Below, piece by piece: positions 1 through 9,000 of a DNA stretch of 64,000 nt. The notes below the pieces were generated by a model. The model had not been told where the DNA came from. It ran no database searches and worked only from the letters and a program-made list of their open reading frames with translations. Both the position numbers and the translations under genes were made by a program. Numbering within the stretch: position 1 is the stretch's first letter; every line of letters begins with the position of its first letter. Source of the DNA: Ditibartonella choladocola (GTDB taxonomy: Bacteria; Pseudomonadota; Alphaproteobacteria; Rhizobiales; Rhizobiaceae); NCBI RefSeq assembly GCF_002007565.1, contig NZ_CP015625.1:2294001-2358000 (forward strand), in the 5' to 3' direction.

Positions 1-753
1 AGCAAACGCATAACCTTTTTTGCGCGCAAATTGTTCCTGCAAATCGGTGCTTATGCCGGTTCCGACAATCCGGTAGAAAAAGTCGTTTCGCCCCGCTATA
101 TTCTCGCTTATATCGAAGGACAGACCGTATTGGTTGCGATTGCCGGTCGATAGTTCCACTTCATGAAATGGTGTCTCTTGAGGTCGTTTGGAAACGGCAT
201 TGACAATTCCTCCGGGATTGGTTTGCCCGTATAATACAGAATTGGGACCCGATATCAGTTCAACGCGTTCCAACAAATAGGGATTGATTTGCGCGTAGGA
301 AGCATCTCCCGAAAGGAGAAGTCCATCAAGATAAATCGGTACATAGGAAAAGCCACGCACAAACATTTCGTCGCGCAAATTGGATGCGCCACGATATTCC
401 GTAAAAACACCCGGCGTATAGCGCAAACTTTCCGCAACCGATTGCACATGCTGGTCTTCCATTTGCTGTTTGGTTACAACGGCAATGGATTGGGGCGTTT
501 TGGCAATCGGCGTATCGGTTTTGGTTGCCGTAAAGCTCTGTTTGGCGGCATAACCGATGACCGGACCATCGCCTTTTTCCGTATCTCTATCAACAACAAC
601 AGTCTGTAAAACCTCGTCATCGTGTTTTTCTCCGGCATCGGCCGAACCCGACATGGTGGAAGACAACAATATCGCCAAAACACCTGTCACAAAATTTGCT
701 TTTGACGAGCATATAAAAGAATTGCGGTTGTTCGGGACAATTGAATGAACCAT
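1..753 (-). CDS. TonB-dependent siderophore receptor, N-terminal part (truncated by window edge)
   Basis: Outer-membrane receptor that would import a ferric siderophore using TonB energy. Reading the minus strand from the ATG at 753-751 gives 251 residues in one frame to the window edge. A hydrophobic signal-peptide-like stretch ends near residue 40. A plug domain follows, with the typical family segments TPQSIAVVTKQQM, LRYTPGV, MFVRGF, YLDGL, LERVELISGPNSVLYGQ and NPGGIVNAVSKRP. This order is characteristic of the FhuA/FoxA/FpvA-type siderophore receptor plug. The beta barrel lies outside the window. An AraC-type regulator is divergently transcribed 134 bp away, a common arrangement for siderophore receptors. 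Family is secure; the substrate cannot be told. Confidence 0.9.
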   Translation of the reverse strand, partial: MVHSIVPNNRNSFICSSKANFVTGVLAILLSSTMSGSADAGEKHDDEVLQTVVVDRDTEKGDGPVIGYAAKQSFTATKTDTPIAKTPQSIAVVTKQQMEDQHVQSVAESLRYTPGVFTEYRGASNLRDEMFVRGFSYVPIYLDGLLLSGDASYAQINPYLLERVELISGPNSVLYGQTNPGGIVNAVSKRPQETPFHEVELSTGNRNQYGLSFDISENIAGRNDFFYRIVGTGISTDLQEQFARKKGYAFA

Positions 754-782
754 GGCTTTGCTACCCCGCGAATGGCCGATTG

Positions 783-800
783 CTTGATTAAAACTTGATT
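783..800. promoter_or_regulatory. possible AraC-type operator (direct repeat)
   Basis: CTTGATT occurs twice with an 11-bp start-to-start distance (783 and 794), about one helical turn, in the 134-bp gap between the divergent receptor and AraC-type regulator genes. AraC proteins bind direct repeats on one DNA face, so this could be a binding site. No clear Fur or Irr box was seen. The evidence is only spacing and location. Confidence 0.3.
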
Positions 801-887
801 GACTTTCTCATGTATATGCGTAAATTTGAAGAAATTGGCAAAAAAGTCTTTTGCTAAACGGGCAAATACGTTTGCGGCAGCAACAAA

Positions 888-1778
888 ATGACAACGAACA
901 GAACAATTCCCGAACATATTTTTGTCGGTCACATAGAAAATGAACCGGGTTGTTCTGACGACGAAGATTTTCACGAAATATGGCCGAAATTCATGGTAAT
1001 GGTGTTTTTCTCCGGCCATCAGACATTTGAAATTGACGGGCAGTTTTTTTCACCGGGTGTAAGCGACAAACCAAGAATAAGGCCGAAAGTATTTCTGTTG
1101 AATATCGCAAAATTTTGCAATATCCGCTTTTTCAATGTTACTGGCGAAAATCTTACAAAAGTTATGGTTTCGGCACCACGCACCTGGATTGAACGGATAT
1201 TTGAAAATTTTGATCCCTCCGCGCGTTCGCTTCAACCGTTCTTATCCGGACATTTGCAAAATTATAGTTTTTATCCGAATGCAACAATCGTGCATTCGGC
1301 GCGACAGATTCTTAATCCGCCTGACAACATCTCTCAGGAATTGCTGAAATTACACGAGCGTAAAATGGGCATGGAGGTTCTTTATGAAAGTTGTTTGTCT
1401 TATATCAACGATCATCAGTCCAAAGATGGAAAACCGACAATAAATTATAGCCATTTCGACATAGCGCAAAATGCGCGGAATTACATTTTGTCGCATTTGG
1501 AGAAGGAGTTGCGAGCAACTGTGATAGCCAATGCGCTTGGCGTAACAATGTCGACGTTAAACCGCGCTTTCAAGACTGTCTACGATGAGACAATATCCGG
1601 TTTCATTTGCAAGGAACGCATGAAAAAAGCGAGATTTCTTCTCGAAACGCAGGGCATGGCTGTTTCACAGGCCGGCTACCTTGTTGGCTATTATAACCCG
1701 TCGAATTTTGCGACCGCCTATCGGCGCGAATATGGCATCGCTCCAAAAGAACACCGTTTAAAAAATCCCCGTCCGTGA
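888..1778 (+). CDS. AraC-family transcriptional regulator (PchR-like context)
   Basis: Predicted DNA-binding activator of 296 aa. The C-terminal ~100 residues (about 192-291) form the double helix-turn-helix of AraC/XylS proteins. Helix one of the domain reads VIANALGVTMSTLNRAFK, and the second half contains the family hallmark GYYNPSNFATAYRREYGIAPKEHR. The N-terminal ~190 residues match no effector domain I can name. The gene is divergent from a TonB-dependent siderophore receptor, as pchR and ybtA are next to fptA/psn. It therefore probably activates that receptor in response to the cognate ferric siderophore; that role is inference. The start is an ATG at 888. Confidence 0.85.
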   Translation: MTTNRTIPEHIFVGHIENEPGCSDDEDFHEIWPKFMVMVFFSGHQTFEIDGQFFSPGVSDKPRIRPKVFLLNIAKFCNIRFFNVTGENLTKVMVSAPRTWIERIFENFDPSARSLQPFLSGHLQNYSFYPNATIVHSARQILNPPDNISQELLKLHERKMGMEVLYESCLSYINDHQSKDGKPTINYSHFDIAQNARNYILSHLEKELRATVIANALGVTMSTLNRAFKTVYDETISGFICKERMKKARFLLETQGMAVSQAGYLVGYYNPSNFATAYRREYGIAPKEHRLKNPRP

Positions 1779-2156
1779 CAGAAATTTTGATTGAACACAT
1801 TCATCCGAAAGGCTTTTGCCGCTGTCCCCGTTAATATATGCAAGCTCCTTGCCAATATATTGCGGTACTTCTCGTCAACACAACGTTTCAAACAAGCCTG
1901 TATTACGAAGAAATATCATGGTCTCCGCACATAAAAAATCCGGATATTGCGTTTCAAAAAGAAATTCTCCCTGAATGCGAATAACCGCAGATATTGATAG
2001 CGCCCATGACTGCCAATTTTATAGAAAACGAGTAAGGATAATCGTATAGCGATCATCATATACGACTATTCCGGTCTTTGGCGAACCGCGTTCAATCAAT
2101 CGAATGCGGTTCGGTCAACATGCCGCTATGCCATTAATATCCGGCTCAAGGGGTTA
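1779..2156. other. gene-free interval
   Basis: No supported gene, repeat or terminator seen in these 378 bases between the convergent AraC-type regulator and the GIY-YIG-like gene. Confidence 0.5.
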
Positions 2157-2828
2157 TTATTTTGCTTTCAGGCCAAACATCGGCTTTTTTTTAGCCCAGA
2201 GTTTTCCTGTAATAAAATCGACCGGTTCCCGATCCGGCTTTCCGGAAAAGAAATCAAGCTCGACATAAATTTTTCCCTTGTCAATGTCGGCGGCAAGTTG
2301 ACTATCCCATGGCCAAGTGGCCATATGAAGGCTGGAAGTTCGCGGGTGACCTTGATAGAGCTGTTGAACCAATCGGGTTACGATGTTTTTGTCAATTTTT
2401 CCTACATATAAAGCCGTCTTTGACTGTGTCGAAGAACTCGTATAGGAATTATTCATATTTTTTTCATTACAGCCGGAATAGACAAAACCATTTCTACTTT
2501 CTTTTGCTTCCAAATAAATTTTATGTAAATATCTTTTATATATACTATCTGTCGAAATAACGTATATAACCTCCAGATCGTTATAATTACTCGAAATATT
2601 TCTTATAGATCTATCTTCAGAACCGTCTTTTATCTTATTTTCTAAATATTTATGTATTTCCTCTTTTATTTTCGATGAGATCAGATCTTTATCGATATGC
2701 TTACGAACCTCTTCATATGTAAATTCGATATTGATTTCATGTATGTTTTTTCCGGAATATTTCTGTATTCTGTTTGCAATTTCTGTGAAATAGTTAACCG
2801 CATCGTCTAATAAAGATTGATCGATCAT
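2157..2828 (-). CDS. hypothetical protein with GIY-YIG-like C-terminal domain
   Basis: A 223-aa protein of unknown function. The last ~85 residues resemble a small GIY-YIG-like nuclease fold: ALYVGK at 139-144, an arginine at 152, histidine at 161, a TSSLHMATWPW segment, and a C-terminal GKLWAKKKPMFGLK. Such single-domain proteins usually end in E..LW...KP.FG. The N-terminal 130 residues are lysine-, isoleucine- and asparagine-rich, and the DNA there is clearly more AT-rich than its neighbours, suggesting transfer. The start at 2828 is an ATG with a weak GGGGAA about 10 nt upstream. No operon partner. The nuclease assignment is tentative because the first tyrosine of the motif and the catalytic glutamate cannot be placed securely by eye. 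Confidence 0.6.
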   Translation of the reverse strand: MIDQSLLDDAVNYFTEIANRIQKYSGKNIHEINIEFTYEEVRKHIDKDLISSKIKEEIHKYLENKIKDGSEDRSIRNISSNYNDLEVIYVISTDSIYKRYLHKIYLEAKESRNGFVYSGCNEKNMNNSYTSSSTQSKTALYVGKIDKNIVTRLVQQLYQGHPRTSSLHMATWPWDSQLAADIDKGKIYVELDFFSGKPDREPVDFITGKLWAKKKPMFGLKAK

Positions 2829-3542
2829 AAGTCATTTTCCCCGATAATTCACAAAGGCCCGATTTTCGATTTATTCCGCCAAAAACGGAAAACGAATTTT
2901 CAACATGGAAATATTTATTCTACAGCGCCCGAAGTAAAGCAATATCCATTTTATGTCATTTTTGAAAATTGTTTAAAGCTTTGAAACACCACAGCTTTTC
3001 ACCGCAAGTAAGGCCGGTTACCGGCTTTTGCACGTTTGTTCATGGGGGTTCCGGATTGCCGGTTTCAAGACAGAAGCCTCCCGTGGCGCGTATTTTTCTT
3101 GAGTACCGCTTTCTTGAGACCGTTTTTTGAGAACCGTTTTTTTGAGAACCGTTTTTTTGAAAACCGCTTTCTTGAATGGTGTCGGTTCCCGATCATGCAA
3201 AATCGGGGTATTTTATTTAAAAGGAATATCGGTTGATCGAAAATGTCAGGCCATTCACTTTTTGCCACCTGGAAATTGCCGCAACATTGAAAGTGACAAT
3301 GCGGAGTTTAAAAAACCGGATTTGAAAAAAGTAGAACATGCTAGGAATTAAAATTAGCCCGCCCTTCATGATGCGACAAATATTGCTGTTTTCTACCCTT
3401 TAAAAAACGGTATTATTTTACTTTAGAATGCAATTTATCGGCGCGTTGCCATTACACTTATTTGCATTTGTTCAAAAAGCTTTAATGGCCGCGTCCGGAG
3501 ATTTTGACCGCAGCCTTTCAGACCAATTCCCTTAATTTTCCT
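2829..3542. other. gene-free interval with a short tandem repeat
   Basis: About 714 bases without a supported gene, between two minus-strand genes. It holds the 15-bp tandem array at 3105-3177. Reading frames through the array encode only repeat peptides such as KKTVLKKTVLKK and are not credible genes. Confidence 0.5.
3105..3177. repeat. 15-bp tandem repeat, 5 copies
   Basis: Five head-to-tail units of consensus ACCGTTTTTTTGAGA (14-15 bp), the outer ones reading ACCGCTTTCTTGA. The array lies about 370 bp downstream of the stop codon of the ABC exporter gene that ends at 3543. Unit boundaries were read directly; no spacers separate the units, so it is not a CRISPR. Confidence 0.85.
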
Positions 3543-5813
3543 TCAGCCATTTCGCGGGCGAACGGAACGGCGCAGAAATTCGCTTGTTGGCCCGTCAAAC
3601 TGGATATGCCCCTGATCGAGAACAATAACGCGTTCCGTCAAATTCAGAATCTCGAAACGATCTGTCGACACAACCATCGTGGTATCGGGCTGCAATATGT
3701 TTTTCAGCACATTGGCAACGCGTGTCTCCTGTTTTTGCGACAATTGGGAGGTCGGCTCGTCAAGAAGAAAGATCTTGCGTTTTGTCAGTGCAAGGCGGGC
3801 AGAGGCCAGCATCTGGCGATGCGCAGGATTGGGATAAAATCCGGCATCACGCCATGTCACTTCCAGTTTGTCGGCAATTTTCATTTCACCGCTCACAAGA
3901 TCAAGCTGATGGAGAATGTTTTCGCATTCTTCGCGCGAGAGCCGGCCTTCCAGACACAAAAATTCATAAACCGAACTTGTCAGCATGGCGTGTTCTTGCC
4001 ATGCGTAATGAATGAGATGTTTTATGGATTCGTCACCTGCATGAAGCGGTCGCTTGGAAAATGAAATCGTGCCTTTTTCAAGTGCCAGATAACCGGCAAG
4101 CAATTTCAGCAAAGTGCTTTTACCGCTCCCGTTACGTCCAAAAAGCGCAATCTTCTGGCCTTTCGGTATGACAAGATCAATATCGTCCAGAATAACTTTT
4201 TCATTGTTATAGGCAAAAGTTCCGTGCTCGATTGCCCATAATGGCGTTTTGAGATTTTCGTATTTTTCAATAAAGATCGGCTGTTCCTGATTGTCGGAAC
4301 TTTCGGTGATAAGTTTTTTCAACCTTGTGTAAGAGCGGTGGGCGCCATAAGCATCATAAACAATACTCGACGTGCTAAAAAGTGGCATCAACATGCGGCC
4401 GGCAAGCAAAATAACTGCGAATATTGCACCCTGATTGAGTGAACCGGCAAGAACCAGATAATAGGCCATAATGACGATCAGCACCAATTGTGCGCCGTTA
4501 ATGGCATAATTCAAACGCTGGAATGCCGCGCTGCGTTGATAACGTTTTTTCCATGCTTCTATATCGGTCTCGGAATCGGCCAAATAACGATCGCTCACAA
4601 CATCCGGCCGGCCGATAATCGATGCAACCATCATATCAATGATATTCGGAGGGTCGCGATAGAGTGGCCGTTCGCTGAATTGCAACTCGGCTAGCCGCCA
4701 ATAATAATACATCACGCAAAATATGACCGCGATGATGAATATCGGGACAACGACCACCCATTCCCCCAAAATAGCAATGACCAGCAGGAACAGCAAAATA
4801 AACGGGACATCAATGACGTTCAGATTTAGTCCCATATAGGCAAAATTTCGTACTATTTTCCAATCATCAAGTGCACGAAACTGGGCAGCCCCCCATTTGT
4901 TGGACTGGCTGGCATTGACGCGCAAAAGCCGCCTTACAATATTCGGCTCTATCGTTGTATGGATGCGTTGGACAAGCGCGATGTTGAGCTTCTGGCGCTC
5001 GCGACGAAGCAGGAATTCGCCAATCAATGCCAATGCGACACCGACCGAAAAAGTCCATAACGAGGCTGATGCATAGGCCGGTAAAATGCGGCTATAAATT
5101 GCATTCAGATAAAGCGGTGTCACGACAATCATCAGGTTGATAAAAATCGAGCCGAAAAGCAATTTCCAGAGAATGGACACCGCCACCGGATCCGATGAAA
5201 TGAGGCGGCGCAAATCGAAATTGTCAAGAAGACTTGCTTTGAAAACCTGATATTGCGGAATACATTGATCTGTAAATTTTTGCGCTTTTTCTTCCGCGCT
5301 TTTCTGCTTTCCGGCGTTTGTACCACCAGCCGGAGTTATAACAGCTCCGGCATTCGTATTGGCAAGCGCATCGAGTTTCACAACTTCGGCCGGATGCACG
5401 GTTTTTTCAGAGGCTTGCAGCTTTACGCCATTTTCATAAGGCTGTTTTTTAAGTTCAAGAGAAGGTTCGATTTTGCTTTTGACTGTCACCTCACCACTGG
5501 CAGAACCGATATTATCAGTTTCCTCTTCGTGGCTTTTCTGTTTGTCTTCATCCAGAAAAACAAAGGTACCATCATTTGCAACCTCTACCGCGCGATAATT
5601 ACCGGCAGGGGTAACAACAATATAAACGCCACCAATCTGCAAAGCCGATTGTTTATTCACCCGTACGATATGTACGCCTAGCTGACGCTCGACCAACTTG
5701 ATTAAGGTTTCATCACCCGACATTGGCAATGTGCGTATGCGCTGCCAGTGGAAGGGAAGAGAACCGCGTATTTTGTTACACGCGGTTTCCAGAGCGTCGA
5801 TCAAAGGAGTCAT
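3543..5813 (-). CDS. type I secretion ABC exporter with degenerate ATPase motifs (SiiF/LapB-like position)
   Basis: Inner-membrane ABC protein of 756 aa. Residues 1-90 resemble a catalytically dead C39-like domain, 91-190 are a charged linker, about 215-480 form a six-helix exporter membrane domain, and 520-756 are the nucleotide-binding domain. Walker A GRNGSGKST (559-567), the Q-loop glutamine (606) and Walker B IFLLDEP with its glutamate (681-687) are intact. The LSGGQ signature is replaced by YPNPAHRQ (about 660-667), and the H-loop histidine is replaced by aspartate (VVSTDR, 718). It is last in the six-gene secretion operon, directly after the 2365-aa secreted protein, as siiF follows siiE in Salmonella. 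The GGAAAG ribosome-binding site is supplied by the tandem repeat at 5818-5949. It may hydrolyse ATP poorly or need a partner subunit; that is inference. Confidence 0.88.
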   Translation of the reverse strand: MTPLIDALETACNKIRGSLPFHWQRIRTLPMSGDETLIKLVERQLGVHIVRVNKQSALQIGGVYIVVTPAGNYRAVEVANDGTFVFLDEDKQKSHEEETDNIGSASGEVTVKSKIEPSLELKKQPYENGVKLQASEKTVHPAEVVKLDALANTNAGAVITPAGGTNAGKQKSAEEKAQKFTDQCIPQYQVFKASLLDNFDLRRLISSDPVAVSILWKLLFGSIFINLMIVVTPLYLNAIYSRILPAYASASLWTFSVGVALALIGEFLLRRERQKLNIALVQRIHTTIEPNIVRRLLRVNASQSNKWGAAQFRALDDWKIVRNFAYMGLNLNVIDVPFILLFLLVIAILGEWVVVVPIFIIAVIFCVMYYYWRLAELQFSERPLYRDPPNIIDMMVASIIGRPDVVSDRYLADSETDIEAWKKRYQRSAAFQRLNYAINGAQLVLIVIMAYYLVLAGSLNQGAIFAVILLAGRMLMPLFSTSSIVYDAYGAHRSYTRLKKLITESSDNQEQPIFIEKYENLKTPLWAIEHGTFAYNNEKVILDDIDLVIPKGQKIALFGRNGSGKSTLLKLLAGYLALEKGTISFSKRPLHAGDESIKHLIHYAWQEHAMLTSSVYEFLCLEGRLSREECENILHQLDLVSGEMKIADKLEVTWRDAGFYPNPAHRQMLASARLALTKRKIFLLDEPTSQLSQKQETRVANVLKNILQPDTTMVVSTDRFEILNLTERVIVLDQGHIQFDGPTSEFLRRSVRPRNG

Positions 5814-5817
5814 TCAA

Positions 5818-5949
5818 TTCTTTCCAAAACGGGGCAGTTCTTTCCTGAACGGGCAGTTCTTTCCAAAACGGGGCAGTTCTTTCCAAAACGGGCAGTTCTT
5901 TCCAAAACGGGGCAGTTCTTTCCTGAACGGCAGTTCTTTCCAAAACGGA
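5818..5949. repeat. 18-20-bp tandem repeat, 7 copies, containing the ribosome-binding site of the ABC gene
   Basis: Seven contiguous units starting at 5818, 5838, 5857, 5877, 5896, 5916 and 5934, with plus-strand consensus TTCTTTCCAAAACGGGGCAG and 18-20 bp length. Two units read TTCTTTCCTGAACGG. On the minus strand each unit carries GGAAAGAA. The copy nearest the gene places GGAAAG six bases before the ATG of the ABC exporter (5813-5811), so the repeat unit is itself the Shine-Dalgarno region. Length differences between units of 1-2 bp suggest slippage. The array fills most of the gap between the secreted-protein gene and the exporter gene. Confidence 0.9.
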
Positions 5950-6007
5950 TACCAGATTTTAAAAGCAGTCAACAATGAATTTACAGTTACGGAACTTACA
6001 ATTCCGC

Positions 6008-9000
6008 TTACGAAATTGAAGGGTGGGATTCCTGCAGGTGAGAATCGCCCTGTCTTCCTCTTGTAACTTCAATTGTATCGCCCGTATCGACACCATCTTT
6101 TTGTGCGCTCCAGGTTTCGTTACCATGATTGTCGTCTGCGGTTTTATGCCAATCCCAACCGCCGGCTTTATCAATGGCGTTAAAAATATCGGCAGTCGAG
6201 TCACTGCTATTGGGATCACCATTCAAGAAGAACTTCGCATGATAATGACCGTCACTATCGGCAGTGCCGGTTGTGAAATCCTTGAAGAAAGCGTCAAGGT
6301 CGACGTTCAATGTATCTTTATAGGTATCAATAAAGCTGAAACCTTCAACATTTTTAAAGCCGCCGCCAATGTCATAACTCTGAGGTCCTGTGGCACCCTG
6401 AGCACCCTGCCTTTTTACCATATAGTCGATGCCGTCACCGCCGTCAAAACCGATAAAATACGATTGAGGAACTCCTCTATTGGTTGTGAAATGGACGAGG
6501 TCATCACCAGCCGTACCGATAATGGATTTAACGTTAACCAATTCATCCTTCTCGGTTCCGCCACCACGAGTGATATATCCACTCTGGTCATCTCTCATAA
6601 GGACATCCAGATACTCTCTTGCGGTAAGCTGGCTATAGTCGAGGACTGCACCATTGGTATAAATGCTTTTAACACCACCATGACTGATAAACCTGTCATT
6701 GCCGGCTACACCATCAAAGGAATGGCCACCGGCTGCACTTCCCTCGAATACATCGTCTTCTTTTGTACCGGAAATGATTCCGATACTCTTGAAGATATCC
6801 TTTCCTTGCGTTCCAACCGTGGGGTCGTTACGGTCATAGCCTTTTATCGTTGTGCCGGAATAGGATGAACCTTCATCCATTTTTACATAGACACCATGGA
6901 TATAATCACCATGATCGGTTACATAATCATAACGTAAATTATCAACCGTCAGTTGTGCCCCGTTCTTCGGAGCCTGTGTAACACGTGTATCGTTACCATC
7001 AATATAACTGATGCCGTCCTTGCTCGAATTTTGAACAGAATAAAATGTATCCTCTTTATAGCCACCTACAAGTCTTCCCTCGGTACCCCATCTGCCGGTA
7101 ATCGAGTTTTTGTATAATAAAGCGCCATAAGCATTTTCAAAATCATGCAATTTATCCTCGGACTGGACATTATGTGCGTCTTTCCACAAAGTCTTTGCAT
7201 ATCCGTGGTCAAGATCAATGATGACATTATCTCTGCCGGCCGTAAGATTTGACCGATCCGCCCACGCCGCCATTTGCGCATAATCTGCCGAATTATCGTC
7301 AGGCGTTCCATCGGGGTTCATGAACATTCCCTCGATGCGTCCACCCATATCCGGCGCACCGACATAATATGTATCCGAACCTTCACCGCCGTAATATTCA
7401 TCATTACCTTGGGTTGCCAGAAAATAATTGTCTTTGTCATTGCCGTAAATCAGATCACTGAACTTGGTGCCAATAACATTTTCAACATTGCTTACATGAC
7501 CTTTATCGGCACCATCGGCAAGTACAGCACCATGTTCGTCATGGCTCAGTATATTGTGTTTATTATTGTCAGCATAACCTAGTTCATTTGCACCAAGATT
7601 GACGTAAATACCTTCAGTGCGGTCATTCGGATCTACTTTATTATCAAGTGGATTACCGTTGGCGTCGGTGGTTTCCAGAACATCCTGGAACGAAATCCAG
7701 TCATTTTCCCTGCCGCCATCGGTTCGTGTGCCACCATCATAAACGAGATATCCCTTGCCGACATAAAGAATGTCTGTTCCGGTTCCGCCATGGACAGTCA
7801 CTTTACCGGTAGAACCGCCGAGGTAATATTTATCCAACCCGCCTTTATTGGTGATTGTTGTTTCACCGGACGAATATTGGAAATAATAGTTACCATCAGA
7901 ATTACCATCATCGACAGGTAATCCCGAATTGTCGTCCGCAAAAACACCATCCTGTATATTCACCTTGGCCGACGAATATCTGAAATTGAAATCATCGGGT
8001 GTTTGGGCGTGAAAATCACCCATTGTAGGAACATATATCTGGCCATAATCGTCCGCGTCCGTCTGTGTATATCTAATATGGCCGTTTTGATCGTACAGGA
8101 TACGCTGTTCGTCTGTGGAACCGTTATCTCCACCATCAATAATATTGACCTCGCCTTTGCTGTGGTCAAATGTATAGACATCAGAACTGTCGCCATCAAT
8201 AATCTTGACAGTCGACGATGCCGTTACATTCTCTCCGTCCTTATTAACAAATCCGGTATTGGAAAATTTGTAATTGCTTACGCCTGTTGTATCCGTGATG
8301 ATTGTTTCTTTGTTTGCCGAATTTGTAAAATCGTAACTATCGATGTCCCATAGTCCATTTTTCGTTAAATTGTCGCCATTATCGGTAATGGTTACTTTAT
8401 CGATTGTTGTATCCTTGAAGTCATAAGTCTCGGAGCCTCTTGCATCAGTAATATCAACAGTTTGCGAATGACTATTGGAAAAGAGGTAAGTGTCATTTAC
8501 AGAAAAAGCATGAGTGCTCCCATTTCCGGGGTGGGCCGGATCATCCAGGGCATCCCCTTTATCGTTAATGGTCACAGCGCCCCGCTCACCATCTGCCTGA
8601 CCGGAATCCGAATATTGGAACGAATAGGTGTCAGCTTCGCCGCCATCCGTGATATTGACCACGGTGTTTCTTATACGGTTATCAAACGTTCCGTCGCCAA
8701 AGTTATAAAGATCGCCAGGATCATTATAAGTACTGCTATCATCAATTGTCACAATAGAATCGTGAACCTGCGTAAAGTCATACTGATCGTTACGATTTCC
8801 ACCCTCTTGAATATAGACTTTTGTTTGAGCGGAAGTAAAATTATAAAAATTCTGTCCTTTTTCCTTGTCAATTATAGTAATATTATAATTGTCATCGCTG
8901 GCAAAGCCGTTCGATGTCGTTCCACTAAAATCATACCTGTCAACAGGAGTTTTGTCCTGATCGTTTGAAAGAGTACCATTGGTGTCGTGAATCGTGATTG

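Noticed and set aside
5818..5949. CRISPR array
   Set aside because: Units are directly adjacent with no unique spacers and there are no cas genes. The same applies to all other short arrays in the window.
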